Source of the DNA: Sepioteuthis lessoniana
Taxonomy: Eukaryota; Mollusca; Cephalopoda; Myopsida; Loliginidae
Assembly (NCBI GenBank): GCA_963585895.1
Contig: OY757904.1
Span: forward strand, 4,773,982 to 4,837,981
Direction: 5' to 3'
DNA length: 64,000 nt
Shown here: positions 24,330-36,410 of the stretch, in pieces
Layout: the number at the start of each line of letters is the position of its first letter
Numbering within the stretch: the stretch's first letter is position 1
The notes under the pieces: model-generated
Database searches by the model: none
What the model saw: the letters and a program-made list of their open reading frames with translations, nothing else
Told to the model about the DNA's origin: nothing
Program-made: the position numbers and the translations under genes

Positions 24330-24591
24330 TCAGTGACAGTGTAAGACTTTTTGAGAGCTCGGCTTCATTTGGTTAAAAAAGTGATCGAATGATTGGAGAA
24401 AGTTTAGATATAACGTTACTTTAGTTAGCGAGCGGATCTTAGTTTTTATCTGACTGGCTACTGGCAATATGTTGTTCGTGAAGGAATAAATTATGTGTGC
24501 ACACAAGAAAAAAGAGTTATTTTTCGCCAACCTAAGAAAAACTTAAAACAGTTTTGGGTCGCAAGAATAACACAATGAAAAACAAAACAAG
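24330..24591. repeat. Dispersed repeat R, copy 1
   Basis: Aligns with 28690-28980: AACGTTACTTTAGTTAGCGA against AACATTACTTTAGTGAGCAG, GGAATAAATTATGTGTGCA against GGAATAAAATTATGAGTGCA, and CAGTTTTGGGTCGC against CAGTTTTGGATCGC. It directly precedes the LTR at 24592. Confidence 0.75.
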
Positions 24592-25078
24592 TGTTGCATA
24601 TTGACCCTTGACAAAGCCGATTTCTCAGCACAGAACACATTCGTGTTAATAAGCGGAAGCAGTCACATGGCTTAACGGAAATGTGAGGGCATTATGAAAT
24701 GATATATGCAGATGCCCACGTATGATACAGTCAGTTTTGATTTAGTTACAACTTGCGGCCAGAAGAGACACTGTCACGGAGAGCGCCAGTGAATGGTTTG
24801 GCACCCTGCTGGGGCAGTGTCCCAAAGAGCGACCCACAGTGGGCGTCCGATTGAATCCTCCCCAGCCGAGAAGCAAAAGTAGTGCTAAGTGGAGCCTTGA
24901 AGAAAAGACTTTGGTATGGTCAAAAGAAGAAGTAATAGGTCAATATTGCAGTTTGTCTCCGTCTCCTTCTATCTCCGTTTGTCATTGTCTTCTCTCTCAC
25001 ACAACAGAGACTTGACCTCTTTCGAAATGAATAAACAGAAATTGTCATTCCTTCGGGATATATAACATATATCATTAT
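24592..25078 (+). mobile_element. LTR of family L, copy 2
   Basis: Begins TGTTGCATATTGACC and matches the LTR at 27793: TTATGAAATGATATATG, GATGCCCAC, GCGGCCAGAAGAG, the CTCTCTCACAC-ACAGA block and the polyadenylation signal ATGAATAAACAG near 25028. Its 3' edge is blurred. It is about 3.2 kb upstream of the 27793 LTR in the same orientation. Divergence is high for a matched pair, so either the element is very old or these are separate insertions. Confidence 0.75.
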
Positions 25079-27792
25079 TGATGCTGAAGGCTCGTTAACG
25101 CTCACATGGCATGGTTTCGAACCTGAGATTAAGCAGCGGACGATCAACGATGCGGCTGATGACGGAAGACAAAGAAAAATAAAAAAGAATAAAAAAACAA
25201 GATATGAAAAAAATTAACGAAGCACGAAAAGAAAATGAAAAAAAGGAGAGATAAAGGAAAAGACAGGAAAAAGAAGAATTCAACATATCAAGAAAATTGG
25301 AAATGAAAAAGCTTGAAAGAAACTGAAAAAAAAAAGAAAAAAACGGCAACATTCAGTACTCTCTAGTGGTCAGTACTTTGCTCATTTTAAGAAAAAAAAA
25401 TATTTCCATTTGTGTATCATTGAAGTTTTGTAAGTTCGTGTCGATAAAATTTAGCTAATTACGAAAAGAGTTCTGGATGTGTCTGTCTTTCAATGTTTTA
25501 AGAGTCGCGTCCAATAGAATCTAAATAATTGCAAAAGAAAATTGGAAACAATTATTACATGTCTGAATTGATACTGCTAACTGCTAGATTTTAGTCTAAC
25601 CGAGAAGTAGAGGGGTTTACGTAAAACAGAAATCAAGGATAGAGACAGAGGAGAAAGAACAGACAGTTGACGTTTGAACAACAGGAAATATTGTTTCTGT
25701 GATATGTCCTAAGAAGTTGACAAGTTGTAATAACAAGTATCGAATTTGTAGGAAAAGGAGGATTTTGGCTCTTCATGAATAGACTTTAATAGCTGATAGA
25801 AGATGTGCGTATTTTAGGACGTAAATGCATTTTTTATGGATGAAATTTTGTAGTAACTTATGGCTGCTCTCGTAACGCGTAGTGATTTGTTGTTGGGAAT
25901 TTTTTCTGTTTTTTTTTTCGATTCCAGGCTCCGGAAGATCCAGCCATCCATGATATGGTCGTGAGAACGCTCATATACCTTTGGTTTCGTAGTTAAAAGA
26001 ATGAAGCGTCAGGCTTTGAGACGGAAAATTTGTATGGTAAAGGGGTTTTCGTTGAAATCTCATTGTGATGGGATTGGCATTTTTGGGTACTGGTAGAAAC
26101 CATACGAGGTTCTGTGAGGTTTCCCCTAGAGTGGGGTCGAGAATTTTGAGGCAGTGGATATAGGTCAGACCATGTTGTGAAGATCTTCTCCTGGAATAGG
26201 ATCGAACATTTTTTTTGGATTTGGTAGGACACCAGACTATTATGTTTGTTGAAGTTGTAACACTCCCCACCCATGCGTTCATGAGCTGAAGAGAATATTT
26301 TGAAACGGATGGGAAATTTAGGAAGATTGTGTGCAAAATCTTAATGTGTCTTGTGGTATGCACTAGAAAATTACTGACTCTGTTTTGAATCGTGCTTGGG
26401 GGAGGAATGTAGATGAACAAATAGATAAATGAATAAAGTATCATCGTTATCAAATGAAAATAGTAAGTAGACCACAGGAATTGGAAAAAATTGTTGGAAA
26501 AGAAAATGGAGTCGATGAACTCGTAAAAGATTGAGGTTGCTTAGGTAAAGAACCCCCAGGAAATTTTATCTCACCGTTGTAAGTGAGCAAGAAACTAGTG
26601 TGGTGTTGTTTTGGTCGATATAGGGTAATGGGAATGATGGCTGGATGCGAGCCATGCTTATTTTGAGAAGATACTTGTTGAAAATAATGGAAAAGGGCGC
26701 GCGCGAACCAATATTAGCTTAGGTTATCCGTAAGAAAACTGCGCAGAAAATGTACAATTGTACAACAAAAAAAAAAGAAGAAACTCAGCATTGAAAGAAA
26801 GCAACAGTTTTAGGAATTGAAAGAATAAAGAAGAAAATTAAAAAATGGAAGAGAGAAAGAGACTGTTTATGTATGAAAGGGAAAAGAAGGAAGAGGAAGC
26901 AGACATTTCCCGAAAATAAAATTTATAAGAATGAATATTTTTTTCTGAACTAATTTTGACTTGTTTTTAGTTATGTACGTTTTTTATTAGAGGGATTTAT
27001 TGCTTTGACTACTGTATTTTGACTTGTGATGTATTTTTGAATTTTTTCTCTCCAACCGTTGATAAGTGTAGAAGGGGATAATTGTTTAAATTTAAGGCGA
27101 CATTTCTGAATTTTTTCCCGACTCATTTCATGAAAATTTCCTAAACCATTGATGTGAAGGTCTGATTTTGGTTGTGATTTTATGAGAAAGTGAAATCGGT
27201 GGAAGCAATAATTGATTAAGCTGAAAATCAATTTCAGATAGATATTTTGGCGCAGTATATTTTGGTTGTTCCTGCACACATTTCAATTTATGAAAGCATT
27301 TTGATGTATTAGTTTGGGGACATGTTGATATTGCTGTTGAGTTTTTGGAAATTGCCAGCTCCTTTAGGTAGGATCCTATAGAGTAGATGACAGGTGTATG
27401 GTCATAAGGAATTCCGGCAAAGTGTGTTGCTGCAATGACCAGGGGCACAGAGTTGTAACCAGGATTTGGGGACCATGACGTTATTCCCGTGATGTCTTTA
27501 GTTTCCTAGTGTTTTTTCAAATGGGCGATGTAATTATGTTGTGGCTTTAATGGAAGAATATAAGATGGCCAACCTCACCAAGAAAGAATAAAAAAAATAA
27601 TTTTGATATGAATTAGAACGTGTTAATTGTCACATGATTAAAAAGTCACTTTCAAAGATGTGTAATGATTGCTGTATTATGCTGTTGTTGCACTTGAACA
27701 TTCTTTGTAAGATATGGGTGTGGTGAGAGATCGAGAGGGACGTGAACAAAATGTCTGCATGTAGACATTTTGAAAAATAAGTTGGGGAGGAG
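25079..27792. other. Segment between two family L LTRs, coding content unrecognised
   Basis: Possible internal region of an LTR retrotransposon. 25150-25340 is a purine-rich A/G tract. The sequence just before 27793 (GTTGGGGAGGAG) looks like a polypurine tract. The longest open frames (25971-26453 and 27128-27448) are on the minus strand, against the orientation of the LTRs, and hold no protease, RT, RNase H or integrase motif that I can see. I do not assign them. Confidence 0.4.
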
Positions 27793-28266
27793 TGTTGTAT
27801 ATTGACCTTTGACTGAGCCGTCAATCAGTGGTTTCGCTGCACGCACATCTATGTAAATAAGTAGAAGCACTCACGTGGTTTTATGGTAATGTGTGGGCGT
27901 TATGAAATGATATATGGAGATGCCCACATGCAATACAGTCAGTCTTGAGCCAGTAGAAATTTGCGGTCAGAAGAGATTCGATCAGTCACGGAGAGAGTCA
28001 GCAAATGGCTGGGCGCCCCGCTGAAGTGGGTCTCCGCTTAAGCACCCTTCCAGTCGAGAAGTAGAAGAGCTAAGCGGGGCCTTGATAACGCTGTAAGGTC
28101 AAGAAAAAAGGTATGAGTCAATGCGGCTGTCTGTCTCTGTCTCTGTCCGTCGATCTATCTCCCTCACACCACAGAAGCTTTGACCCCTTTCAAGAGAAAT
28201 AAAGAGTATACGTTTTTGTTGAAAGAAAACTGTTGTGGTTTCTTAATTCATTGCGATTATACAACA
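27793..28266 (+). mobile_element. LTR of family L, copy 3, complete
   Basis: 474 bp running from TGTTGTATATTGACC to GATTATACAACA, so it has TGTTG...CAACA ends. It holds AGAAATAAAGAG (polyadenylation signal) near 28196 and a CT-rich U3/R block. A purine tract (GGGGAGGAG) abuts the left end. The right end is followed by TAAGTTGGCAGCTGAG, a possible primer-binding site. Neither side shows a target duplication, so internal sequence seems to lie on both sides, as at the join of tandem elements. Confidence 0.8.
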
Positions 28267-28689
28267 TAAGTTGGCAGCTGAGAAACAGCCAAGAGCAGAA
28301 TGCAAGACAGTAGTTCTGTGATGGGTGTCTAAAATAAGAAAGTATATAACAACTCCCTAAATTCATGTCATGACAAGGAAGTTAGAACAAACTAATTGTC
28401 CGGGTAAATCCTTTTATGTTTCCAAAAGGATAAAGAAAGCTCTTTGATATTTTTAAATTTGTAATTGTGTAATATATGTATGCTACGAATAATTGGTCGG
28501 TGTAAAGGAACATAGATGGAAATTTATGAATTTGAATTAATTATAGAGTTAATTAAAAAAAATGAAGAAGTAGTAGCCTTTGGAATTGAAGCAAAAAGTA
28601 GAAAAATTCAAAACCTTGCAATTATGAATTTGAAAATAATTGATTAGTGATGTCGGGTAGACAGTAAAAAATATCCTAATTGTTAATGT
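28267..28689. other. Sequence after LTR copy 3
   Basis: Starts with the primer-binding-like site and could be the 5' leader of an LTR element; no gag motif is visible. Confidence 0.35.
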
Positions 28690-28980
28690 GTCATTGTGTA
28701 AGTGATAGTTTTGGGTTATGCGAGAGTTTGGATTCCGTTGGACTTGAAATTCAAGGGATCAAATGATTCTAGAAAGCTTAAACATAACATTACTTTAGTG
28801 AGCAGAAAGACCTATGAAGCGAGTGGTTAAGGTTCCATACCTGGCTTGACTGGCGCCTAAAGGAATAAAATTATGAGTGCATACGAAAGGAGAGTCTGCG
28901 TTATTCTCCATCTCAGCAAACACGAACTTCAAACAGTTTTGGATCGCTAGAACCAAAGAACAAAAAAAATAAGATGTTAA
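28690..28980. repeat. Dispersed repeat R, copy 2
   Basis: Second copy of the repeat at 24330-24591. Here it is not followed by an LTR, which argues that it is an independent element. Confidence 0.7.
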
Positions 28981-29340
28981 CAGAAAGAGACGATCGGTGA
29001 TTTAAGAACACAGGAAATGATTGGAAGGTCATTGAATAAACGAGAATATAATACACTGTCCAAAATCTTTTATTTTTCAGTTTCAATACGAACATCTCGC
29101 AAACTTCAAGTAGTTATCAAGTAGTCATCAGTAGTTATTTTTGAGCCACAACTGTAATATCATCGGCAAACAACATGGTAGAAACTTGTACCATTGTCTA
29201 AGTTTAGATTCCGTCTAATACCTTAATGAGGTGAATGAAAGGGATATATAGGGATATTTTCTGATCTCTGTATTTCGGAAACTGCTAAAAGGAAAAACCA
29301 TGTCTATTCTATGACCTTTGGTGGATACTTCGTGCCACCT
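28981..29340 (-). pseudogene. Reverse transcriptase fragment with F-A-D-D box
   Basis: On the minus strand, VQVSTMLFADDITVVAQ is readable around 29155-29195. The FADD box and its context are typical of the catalytic palm motif of a LINE reverse transcriptase. Flanking sequence is interrupted by stops, and no clade can be named. Confidence 0.45.
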
Positions 29341-29361
29341 CTCGAAGGTAGATCTGGTTGA

Positions 29362-29383
29362 TATGTGTGTGTGTGTGTGTGTT

Positions 29384-29440
<57 letters not shown>
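29362..29440. repeat. (GT)n microsatellite
   Basis: About 39 GT units with one interruption. Confidence 0.95.
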
Positions 29441-31408
29441 CAGAGGATTTCATTGTTCTGACAAGACAAAAAGAAAATGAAAAGCTACATAAATATCTTA
29501 ATTATTACTGAAAGCAAAACTAAAAATGAACGATAAATGTCCTAGTAATAAGAATCATGGATGAAATCCAAAGAGTCTAGCAAATATACGGAAGAGGATA
29601 TTTAAGGAAACCTACAGGTCATCTAGACTATGGTACAATGAAAACTAGCCAGAATACTGAAGGGGGTCCTGTTACGATTTGTATAATTGTTGTGTACATT
29701 ATCTTCAGTGAAAACCATCATTTGATACTTGATTTCTTGATCAGATTATCTGTTTCAGTGCTAGTTGCTGCATAGGGTATATGCATAAAACTCTGAAAGA
29801 GTTATTTTATTGGATAGAAATCTGGAAACGTAGAGAAATACACGTTTTAATACTTCAAGAATTTAGAAAACTTGCAAAAGAAAAGAGTATTCTATAACAT
29901 TATATTAAATGAAACCTAAGAAAAAAACAAAAAACACGCCATCAGCTGTTAAGATACATTATATAAGAAGAAAAGAAAACTAATAATCATATAATGAGGA
30001 CAAGTAACCGTGTCAATTTTATAGATGAAAAAATAAATAAATAAAAGAATTTATTATATCGTCCGTTTCTGATAATTTAATAATCTTATACTTTTTCTTT
30101 AAATAGCTTTACTCTTTAGTTCCATTTAATTCTTTGTTCGTGAAATGAAAATAGATGACAGATATATGAAAATCTTATCAAAAGTTGGGTCTGTCGAAAA
30201 GATTTTTTTCTCTTTGATATACTGACGTTATTATCTAATATACTTTGTTTTCTTTAAGCTTCAAGCATTTCTTTCCTATTTTATATTTGACCAGACTTTC
30301 TTGTTTCAATACCAGTGAAATCTGTAACGATTTCTCCTATATCTACAATAGCTTGTCTGTGATCTCTATAGATCTGTTCATTGTTTGACTGACAAGACCT
30401 TTCGTATTATCGATTTTCATCCAGATGTAAAAGAAATATCTAAGAGTCAATTGATTCCTTTTGTTATTTCGAGAGAAATACAGGAAACCCAGACATGTCA
30501 CTGTACATCATTCATTCGGAAGTTGCATATTTATAAAATAAAATGTTCTTGACAAACTTTAAAGTAATCTGACAGCAAACGTTAGTCTTGTTTTGTGTAT
30601 TATAACATAGAATTTCAAAACGAACGTGGAAAATATAACTTTTATTCTTGTTTGGAAGCGAAACTAATTGAAACCTGTCAGTATTCATTGTATACGATTT
30701 GAACCCATCGAAGTCCCGAAGTTTAATTGGAAACAATCACTACAAATTTAAAAAATTAATGAGATTTTAGTGTTTCATATATAAGTTACGTATACATTGG
30801 AATAGTATATATACTTTCAAGAAAATAAAGCAAGGAATTCAATAAAATAAAGGGTTTTATAACTATGATAAAGAATAATATTCGTGGCGATGGGAATACC
30901 TTTAATTTTACTTGCGTATATTATTCTCACTACGTTTCAGTAGTAATGTATGAAGCAGTAAACACTCATAGAGAGTGGGGCTTTGTGTGATTTTGTGTGT
31001 ATTTCTTCTTTTTCTTTCTTTCCGCTTTCATGTGACCTGCATAATAAAATTATCTGCGCTTATGTTTGGTCTGTTTATCTCGTCTCTTTAACGACAGACT
31101 TAAAATGTCTTCCCGCGTTTTGTCTCTCTTTTTCTCTCGCTCGCTCTAGCTCTATCTGTCTGTTCCTACACTCATAACTGAATACGGGATTCATACGAAC
31201 GATAAATTATCGTTCGTAGGTATAGGTATGTAGGTTCAGATAAATATGAGTAGGAAAGCAATTATCAATTGCTAACAAAAGAATTTGATAGGAAAATGCC
31301 ATACTGCCAGAATTTCGTTTTTGGTTTCCATTTGAAACTTTGGGTAGTCAGCTCTAAAACCGTTGGATACACACAATCACAAACACAGATACCTGTTCAA
31401 GCATTCAA
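29441..31408. other. AT-rich sequence without features
   Basis: About 2 kb with no recognisable gene, repeat or long open frame. Confidence 0.5.
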
Positions 31409-31451
31409 CACACACACACACACACACACATACACACACACACACACATAC
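31409..31451. repeat. (CA)n microsatellite
   Basis: CA run with TACA interruptions. Confidence 0.9.
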
Positions 31452-31551
31452 ATTTTCTCAAAAAAAAAGGCACAGACATGCAAACATGTATATATAATTA
31501 GTGTTTGCGATCTGTGCGAATAAGTAATATGCCACTAAGTATAATTGAATA

Positions 31552-31830
31552 TGCTCTTAGCGTAACGGTTATCAGCTTGGAAAGTGAACTCGGCTACCAG
31601 GGTTCAAATCCTGGACAAGGCTGTGTGCATTTCTTTCATAAAGCGCTTATACCCTTGGGAAAGGTATGAATTAAATTATTCTCCCTTTTTCTAAGGTAAA
31701 ATTAACATTGAAATGGCACACAATCTACGTGAATAAAAACTGTGAATTCAGAGCACTTGTAGAGCTGGAAAATGATGACCTCTACCGGATTATTTATACC
31801 CACATATTGTATACGCAAGTAGCGTCCCAA
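31552..31830 (+). mobile_element. tRNA-derived SINE, family B relative
   Basis: The head has TAGCGTAACGGTTA (A box) and CCAGGGTTCAAATCCTGG, a perfect B box inside an intact 5-bp T-arm stem. The body shares ACCCTTGGGAAAGGTATGAA and AACTGTGAATTCAGAGC with the family B copies. There is no acceptor stem, so it is a SINE and not a tRNA gene. Confidence 0.75.
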
Positions 31831-31934
31831 ACAATCTCTGCCTTAGAGTGTAAAACACTGCATGATGAGGAAAATAACTCTCAGTCGAATTTGACGGTCA
31901 AATACTCTAAGTCTACATCGAGATGTATGTAAGT

Positions 31935-32180
31935 AAAGTTGGCGACCGTAGTCGAGGGCAACCAGAAGGCTCCCTTTTCAATAGCTACTTCACCGAGGTG
32001 TAGGGGAGGGCGCCACAACTTTCCTAGGACTGCTTCACTTTACCCTAGATGCATACCTTATATTGCTTAGTATTAAGCAAGTACCATTTTTTAAAGTCTT
32101 TGGTATGACGTGACCTGGGAGTGAACTCAGGTCTCCCGGACCATTGGCGAACACTGTACCCACTCGACCAATGAGCCGAT
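31935..32180 (-). mobile_element. SINE family A, copy 3
   Basis: Minus-strand copy: CCGGGAGACCTGAGTTCACT (B-box region), GTCATACCAAAGACTTT, CCCCTACACCTCGGTGAAG and CTCGACTACGGTCGCCAAC are all present, so it is near full length and moderately conserved. Confidence 0.9.
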
Positions 32181-32475
32181 GACCCAACTCATAATTATCC
32201 CCTATTCTTTTGCTTCACCAATTCCATTTATAACTACGCTATTTTAATTTGACACTGAGCCGTTTTCTTTTCTTTTCAGATCTTAAATATTCATTTCTAA
32301 AATTCGACTCTGAATATAATCTTATTTCTAAAAATCCTCTGCCCCACTATCACCATACTGCCTGAGTAAACTTCAAAGAGTTGTCTCGAAAAGGATAGTC
32401 GGCAATCTGTTTGTAATGTTCGTCATTTATTTTATCTGTGTGGGGACTTATCAGTGATTTCTTTATTTCTTTATC
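32181..32475. other. Short unassigned stretch
   Basis: Nothing recognised. Confidence 0.4.
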
Positions 32476-32926
32476 TGTTGTATATTGATCTACGACCCGG
32501 CCGGGCTGTCAAAATAGGAAATGCACCTTTATAAATAACATGTGCATCCGGTCGATTAGGATATTATAACCTTGACCGTGGATGGGTTGAATGAGTGCAA
32601 TTTGAGACGCCCACAAGAAGGTGACCGTGGAACTATTATATAACTCGCTGAAACAGGAAGTCAGGCAGTTTGGAGACCAGACCTGTTGGTGACAAGATGC
32701 AGTAGAGAAAGCCAGCACCCAGGAGAGTCGGCCCCCAGGTCTCCGGTTGAGCAGCCTAGGAAAACGAGAAAGAAACGCGGTTATGGCCAATAGAGTGAGG
32801 GTCAATATGTTGCAGTTCTGTTCGGTCTCCAACTCCCTCTCACACACAAACCTTTCAAATAAAGTGAGAGGTATATTTTTCTAAGAACTGTGTCGCTCGT
32901 CTTCATTGTATCGTTATGATTCTGCA
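32476..32926 (+). mobile_element. LTR of family L, copy 4
   Basis: Starts TGTTGTATATTGATC like the LTR at 27793. It has TATTATATAACTCG (possible TATA box) near 32634, GGTCTCCAACTCCCTC, and TTTCAAATAAAGTGAG (polyadenylation signal) near 32856; it ends about TTCTGCA at 32926. No target duplication or internal sequence is seen, so it is a probable solo or truncated LTR. The 112-codon minus-strand frame inside it is incidental. Confidence 0.7.
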
Positions 32927-33265
32927 TGTACATGTAGATGTATATGTATTTTGTATTTGTGTAGTTGGTCATGGTCATGGCTATACAACATATTTATTTC
33001 CTTGTTGATTCGCTCTTAAGATTCGTTGCCTCGTTTCGGTTGACCGGTTTATTTATTTATCTATCTATTTTTTTGTTGATACGCTCCTAAGATTTGTTCT
33101 CTCGTTTCCGGTTTATTCCTTTATTTATTTATTACTTTATTTAGTCCTTTCTCCACGTGAAATGATTCTTTTAAAAAATCTTAAATCACGAGGTATACCA
33201 TCCCCCCTTTGACATAATGTAACAATATGTGCACATGATTGTAAGAGTGATTTTATCAATAATTA

Positions 33266-33304
<39 letters not shown>

Positions 33305-34767
33305 ATTTCTAGTAACTTTTACCGTGATAAAAATAACACACTTTTGTCTGATGATGGTCTTCTTCCTCATTGGTTTACAATGTGACGGATTGTCAGTTTC
33401 ATCCAAAGATCCACATACATATTCTTGGGCATAGTAGAAAATCCCCGGGACAAGTGCCTAAGTGCTTCCATGGAATTCCCACGGTCAGGCTCACTTTCTT
33501 TTTTCAAACATCTTGCCTCAAGTTAAGAACAAAGAACAGGTTCGTTCCGTTATTTGTTACGACCGTAGAAAGAGAAACAAAGATTAATTTAATTCTAACA
33601 TTCAAAATATGGAACAATGATCCTTAACCGTAAAAGGAAACATTTTGTGGGAAAGGAACACAGAAAGTCTAATTCCTGACACATGTGAATACTTATATGC
33701 AAATTGTCCTGAATATTTTTACAGTTACAAAGTTAATTACTAAGTAAAACAATTTATATTAAACTGAATGACTGACGAAGGAAGTAATGTTCCTCTCCAT
33801 ATTTCTTTCACTGTCATACCTAGTTTGGAAAACCCTTCTATTTTGGCTTGAGCTAAAAAAATTGGAAAAAAAGATCTTCGTTTATATTATTGGAAAAATG
33901 AAATTCTTATGATTGTATATATTTTGCAAACAATCAAAGAATGTTTCAGATTGTTATTGAAACTTACAATGTTGCATTATCCAAATTCTAAATACTATAT
34001 CACAAATTCACTCGTAGATCTATCTACCTATTATAGTATGAAATATCTGCATCCATTTTTCTAAATTATGTATTGGGAAAATGGGACATTTTAGGCAAAA
34101 CCTTCCTGTAAGGTACGCCTAGTTTTACCTGCTGAAGAAAGTGAAATTAGTTCTGAGTACGACACCAACCAAGAACTGAGTTCTACGTACTTTAGGTTAT
34201 TTCAAGAATTTTCAAGTTTTCCACACTCATCAAAATTATCTCCCTTTTCTTTCGCTCATTCTAAATAAAGTCAAACCCGAAACAATAAAAAGTACAATAA
34301 TTTTGCTTTGCTAAAAGAATGAAGAGTTAAGCAAAAGAAAACAGAAAAAACTACGACAAAGTAAACAAACAAATAGATTAATTAATCTAGAAGAAATGTA
34401 TTCTAGAACATTTCCCTCGCAATAAGTTATATCTGATATAATATTGTCAATCAGAGTAAAGTAAAACAATACTATTACGCTGTAAAACAATATAAACTAC
34501 GCAGGTGGAATTAAATTATTTCTATAAAAGATGACGCAATGTAAAGCAGGTTATTAATAAATATTTTATCAATGTTCAGTACCTCATTTTTTTGGACAAT
34601 GATTTCAACTGCATATTTCAACCGATTTATTTTCTTGTCATATTAGGTAAAAAATAACATGGATACAAAACTAACTACATACACTTACAAATGACTTAAA
34701 TAAATGTAAATATTCACTGAGATTAATGTATTCATGCTTTGAATGAGATTATCAACTTATATATCAA
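32927..34767. other. AT-rich sequence with one (GT)n run
   Basis: A GT/GC microsatellite lies at 33269-33303. An 85-codon plus frame at 33370-33627 has no recognisable motif. No other feature. Confidence 0.5.
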
Positions 34768-34769
34768 AC

Positions 34770-34834
<65 letters not shown>

Positions 34835-34858
34835 TGTGTGCGTGTGTGTTTGTGTTGG
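34768..34858. repeat. (AT)n(GT)n microsatellite
   Basis: AT run merging into a long, slightly interrupted GT run. Confidence 0.95.
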
Positions 34859-35109
34859 TTGTATATGCAGTAAATAGAAGAACAAATAAATCCAAAAGTG
34901 ACTAATTCATTATGAAAGAAACTCAACGTTAAAAGATTTCAGTTTTAATAAACCTTCATCAGGATTTTAAGATGGTGAAACAAGTGTTGATAGAACAACA
35001 AAGGATGTTTTGATTAAATACAATACAGGGGAAAGAGAAAATATACATGCAAAGATAGAGCATATAACCAAAATAAATCTGCTGAATAACGGACTTTGCT
35101 GCAGGCTAC

Positions 35110-35422
35110 AGAGTGAGAATAAAGTTAACGAATAGAGAGATAAGTGTTTAACCTTGCCAGAGAACTAAAAAAAATCCATGGAAAATGAAGGTGACGGTTA
35201 TACCAATTGTACTTAGTGTGTTCGGATTTATCGCCGAAGGGTTGAAAAAGGGACTGGAAGACGTTGAAATCAGAGGACAAGTGGGTACCATCTAAACTAC
35301 GGCATTATTAACATCGGTCAGAATACTGTGAAGAGTCTTGGAGACTTGAGGGCACTTACTATCATTCGGGATCCAGTGAAATCATTAGCTAAGGAAGGTA
35401 TGAAAACCTCTAAAAAATTAAG

Positions 35423-35475
<53 letters not shown>
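35110..35475 (+). mobile_element. LINE copy B: 3' terminal fragment with (AAT)n tail
   Basis: Contains only the C-terminal end of the LINE ORF (TLPEN-like segment, then VTVIPIVLSVF and LKKGLEDVEIRGQ across stops), matching 10230-10480 and 37620-37850. It ends in an AAT run at 35424-35474, which I take as the authentic 3' tail. Copy C starts directly behind it in the same orientation. Confidence 0.75.
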
Positions 35476-35476
<1 letters not shown>

Positions 35477-35586
35477 TTCCCCGAGGAGCTGAAAGTAGTT
35501 CACTAGGATCCAGGGGCACAGGAGAGTTACTCCACATAGATCAGCCCATCTTCAACGAGAACAAGACCAATCGGAAAAATTTAGGT

Positions 35587-36098
35587 ATGGCCTGGATTGA
35601 CTACAAAAAGCCAGAGGATAGGGTTCCGCAAAACTGGATAATGACCTGCCTCAAAATGAACAAGATATCACATGATGTAAACTTTATCGAGAAAACCATG
35701 AAAACGTGGAGGGTGGAATTGACAGTAGAAGGGAGAAGCTTAGCTGGAACAAAGATCCAAAGAGGTATTTTTCAAAGAGATGCACTATCACCGTGGCTAT
35801 CCATGCGATGATGCCACTTAACCATACACTCAGAAAATGCACAACCGGATACAAACTTTGTAAATCGCAGGAAAAGGTCAATTACACAATGTACAAGGAC
35901 GTCGTCAAACTTTTTGCAAAAAATGAAAATGAACTGGAAACTCTAATACATGCAGATAGAATATACAGTCAGGACATTGGGATGGAATTTGACATTAAAA
36001 GATGTGCCATGCTAGTAATGAAAAGGAACAAACGACACCTGACGCACGGAATGGAACTCCCAAATCAATACAATATTAGGACGCTCAGAGAAAAGTAA
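35587..36098 (+). pseudogene. LINE copy C reverse transcriptase remnant
   Basis: Two overlapping frames (35587-35811, then 35706-36098) together cover part of an RT domain. AWIDYKKPEDRVP is the motif A region. TKIQRGIFQRDALSPW matches the QGDxLSP motif with Gly changed to Arg. INYTMYKDVVKLFAKN is the motif C region, in which the expected Y-M-D-D has become Y-K-D-V; the second Asp is lost. The frame change at about 35800 is a single-base frameshift. With a frameshift and a mutated active site, no RT activity is possible. Copy A at 9095 still has the intact box. Confidence 0.75.
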
Positions 36099-36110
36099 AC
36101 CCACACATAC

Positions 36111-36410
36111 ATGAGTATACTGGAATCTGACACCATCAAACAATCGGAAATGGAAGAAAAAATTAAGAAAGAGTCTCTCAGGAGAACTAGAAAGCTACTC
36201 AAGACAAAACTATATAGCAGAAACCTTATCAAAGGAATAAATACCTGGGCTGTACCCCTTGTAAGATATCAGGAACCATTTTTGAATTGGACCGAAGAAC
36301 TCAAGCAAGTGGCCCAAAGAAACATAAAACTTATGACCATGAATAAGGCATTACATCACAGAGATGACGTTGACAGACTATATGAATCAAGAAAGGAGAG
36401 AGGAAGATGA
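36111..36410 (+). pseudogene. LINE copy C post-RT segment
   Basis: Ninety-nine codons with LRRTRKLLKTKLYSRNLIKG and NTWAVPLVRYQ, equivalent to 9302-9420 of copy A. It is part of the same broken ORF, between the RT and the zinc-finger/endonuclease region. Confidence 0.7.

Noticed and set aside
25971-26453. 160-codon minus-strand open frame
   Set aside because: No recognisable domain and no splice or start context, and it is opposite in orientation to the flanking LTRs; too little to call a gene.
31552-31625. Possible tRNA gene
   Set aside because: The B box and T-arm stem are perfect, but no acceptor stem pairs and the sequence continues into a SINE body.
32509-32847. 112-codon minus-strand open frame
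   Set aside because: Lies antisense within a family L LTR and resembles no protein family I know.
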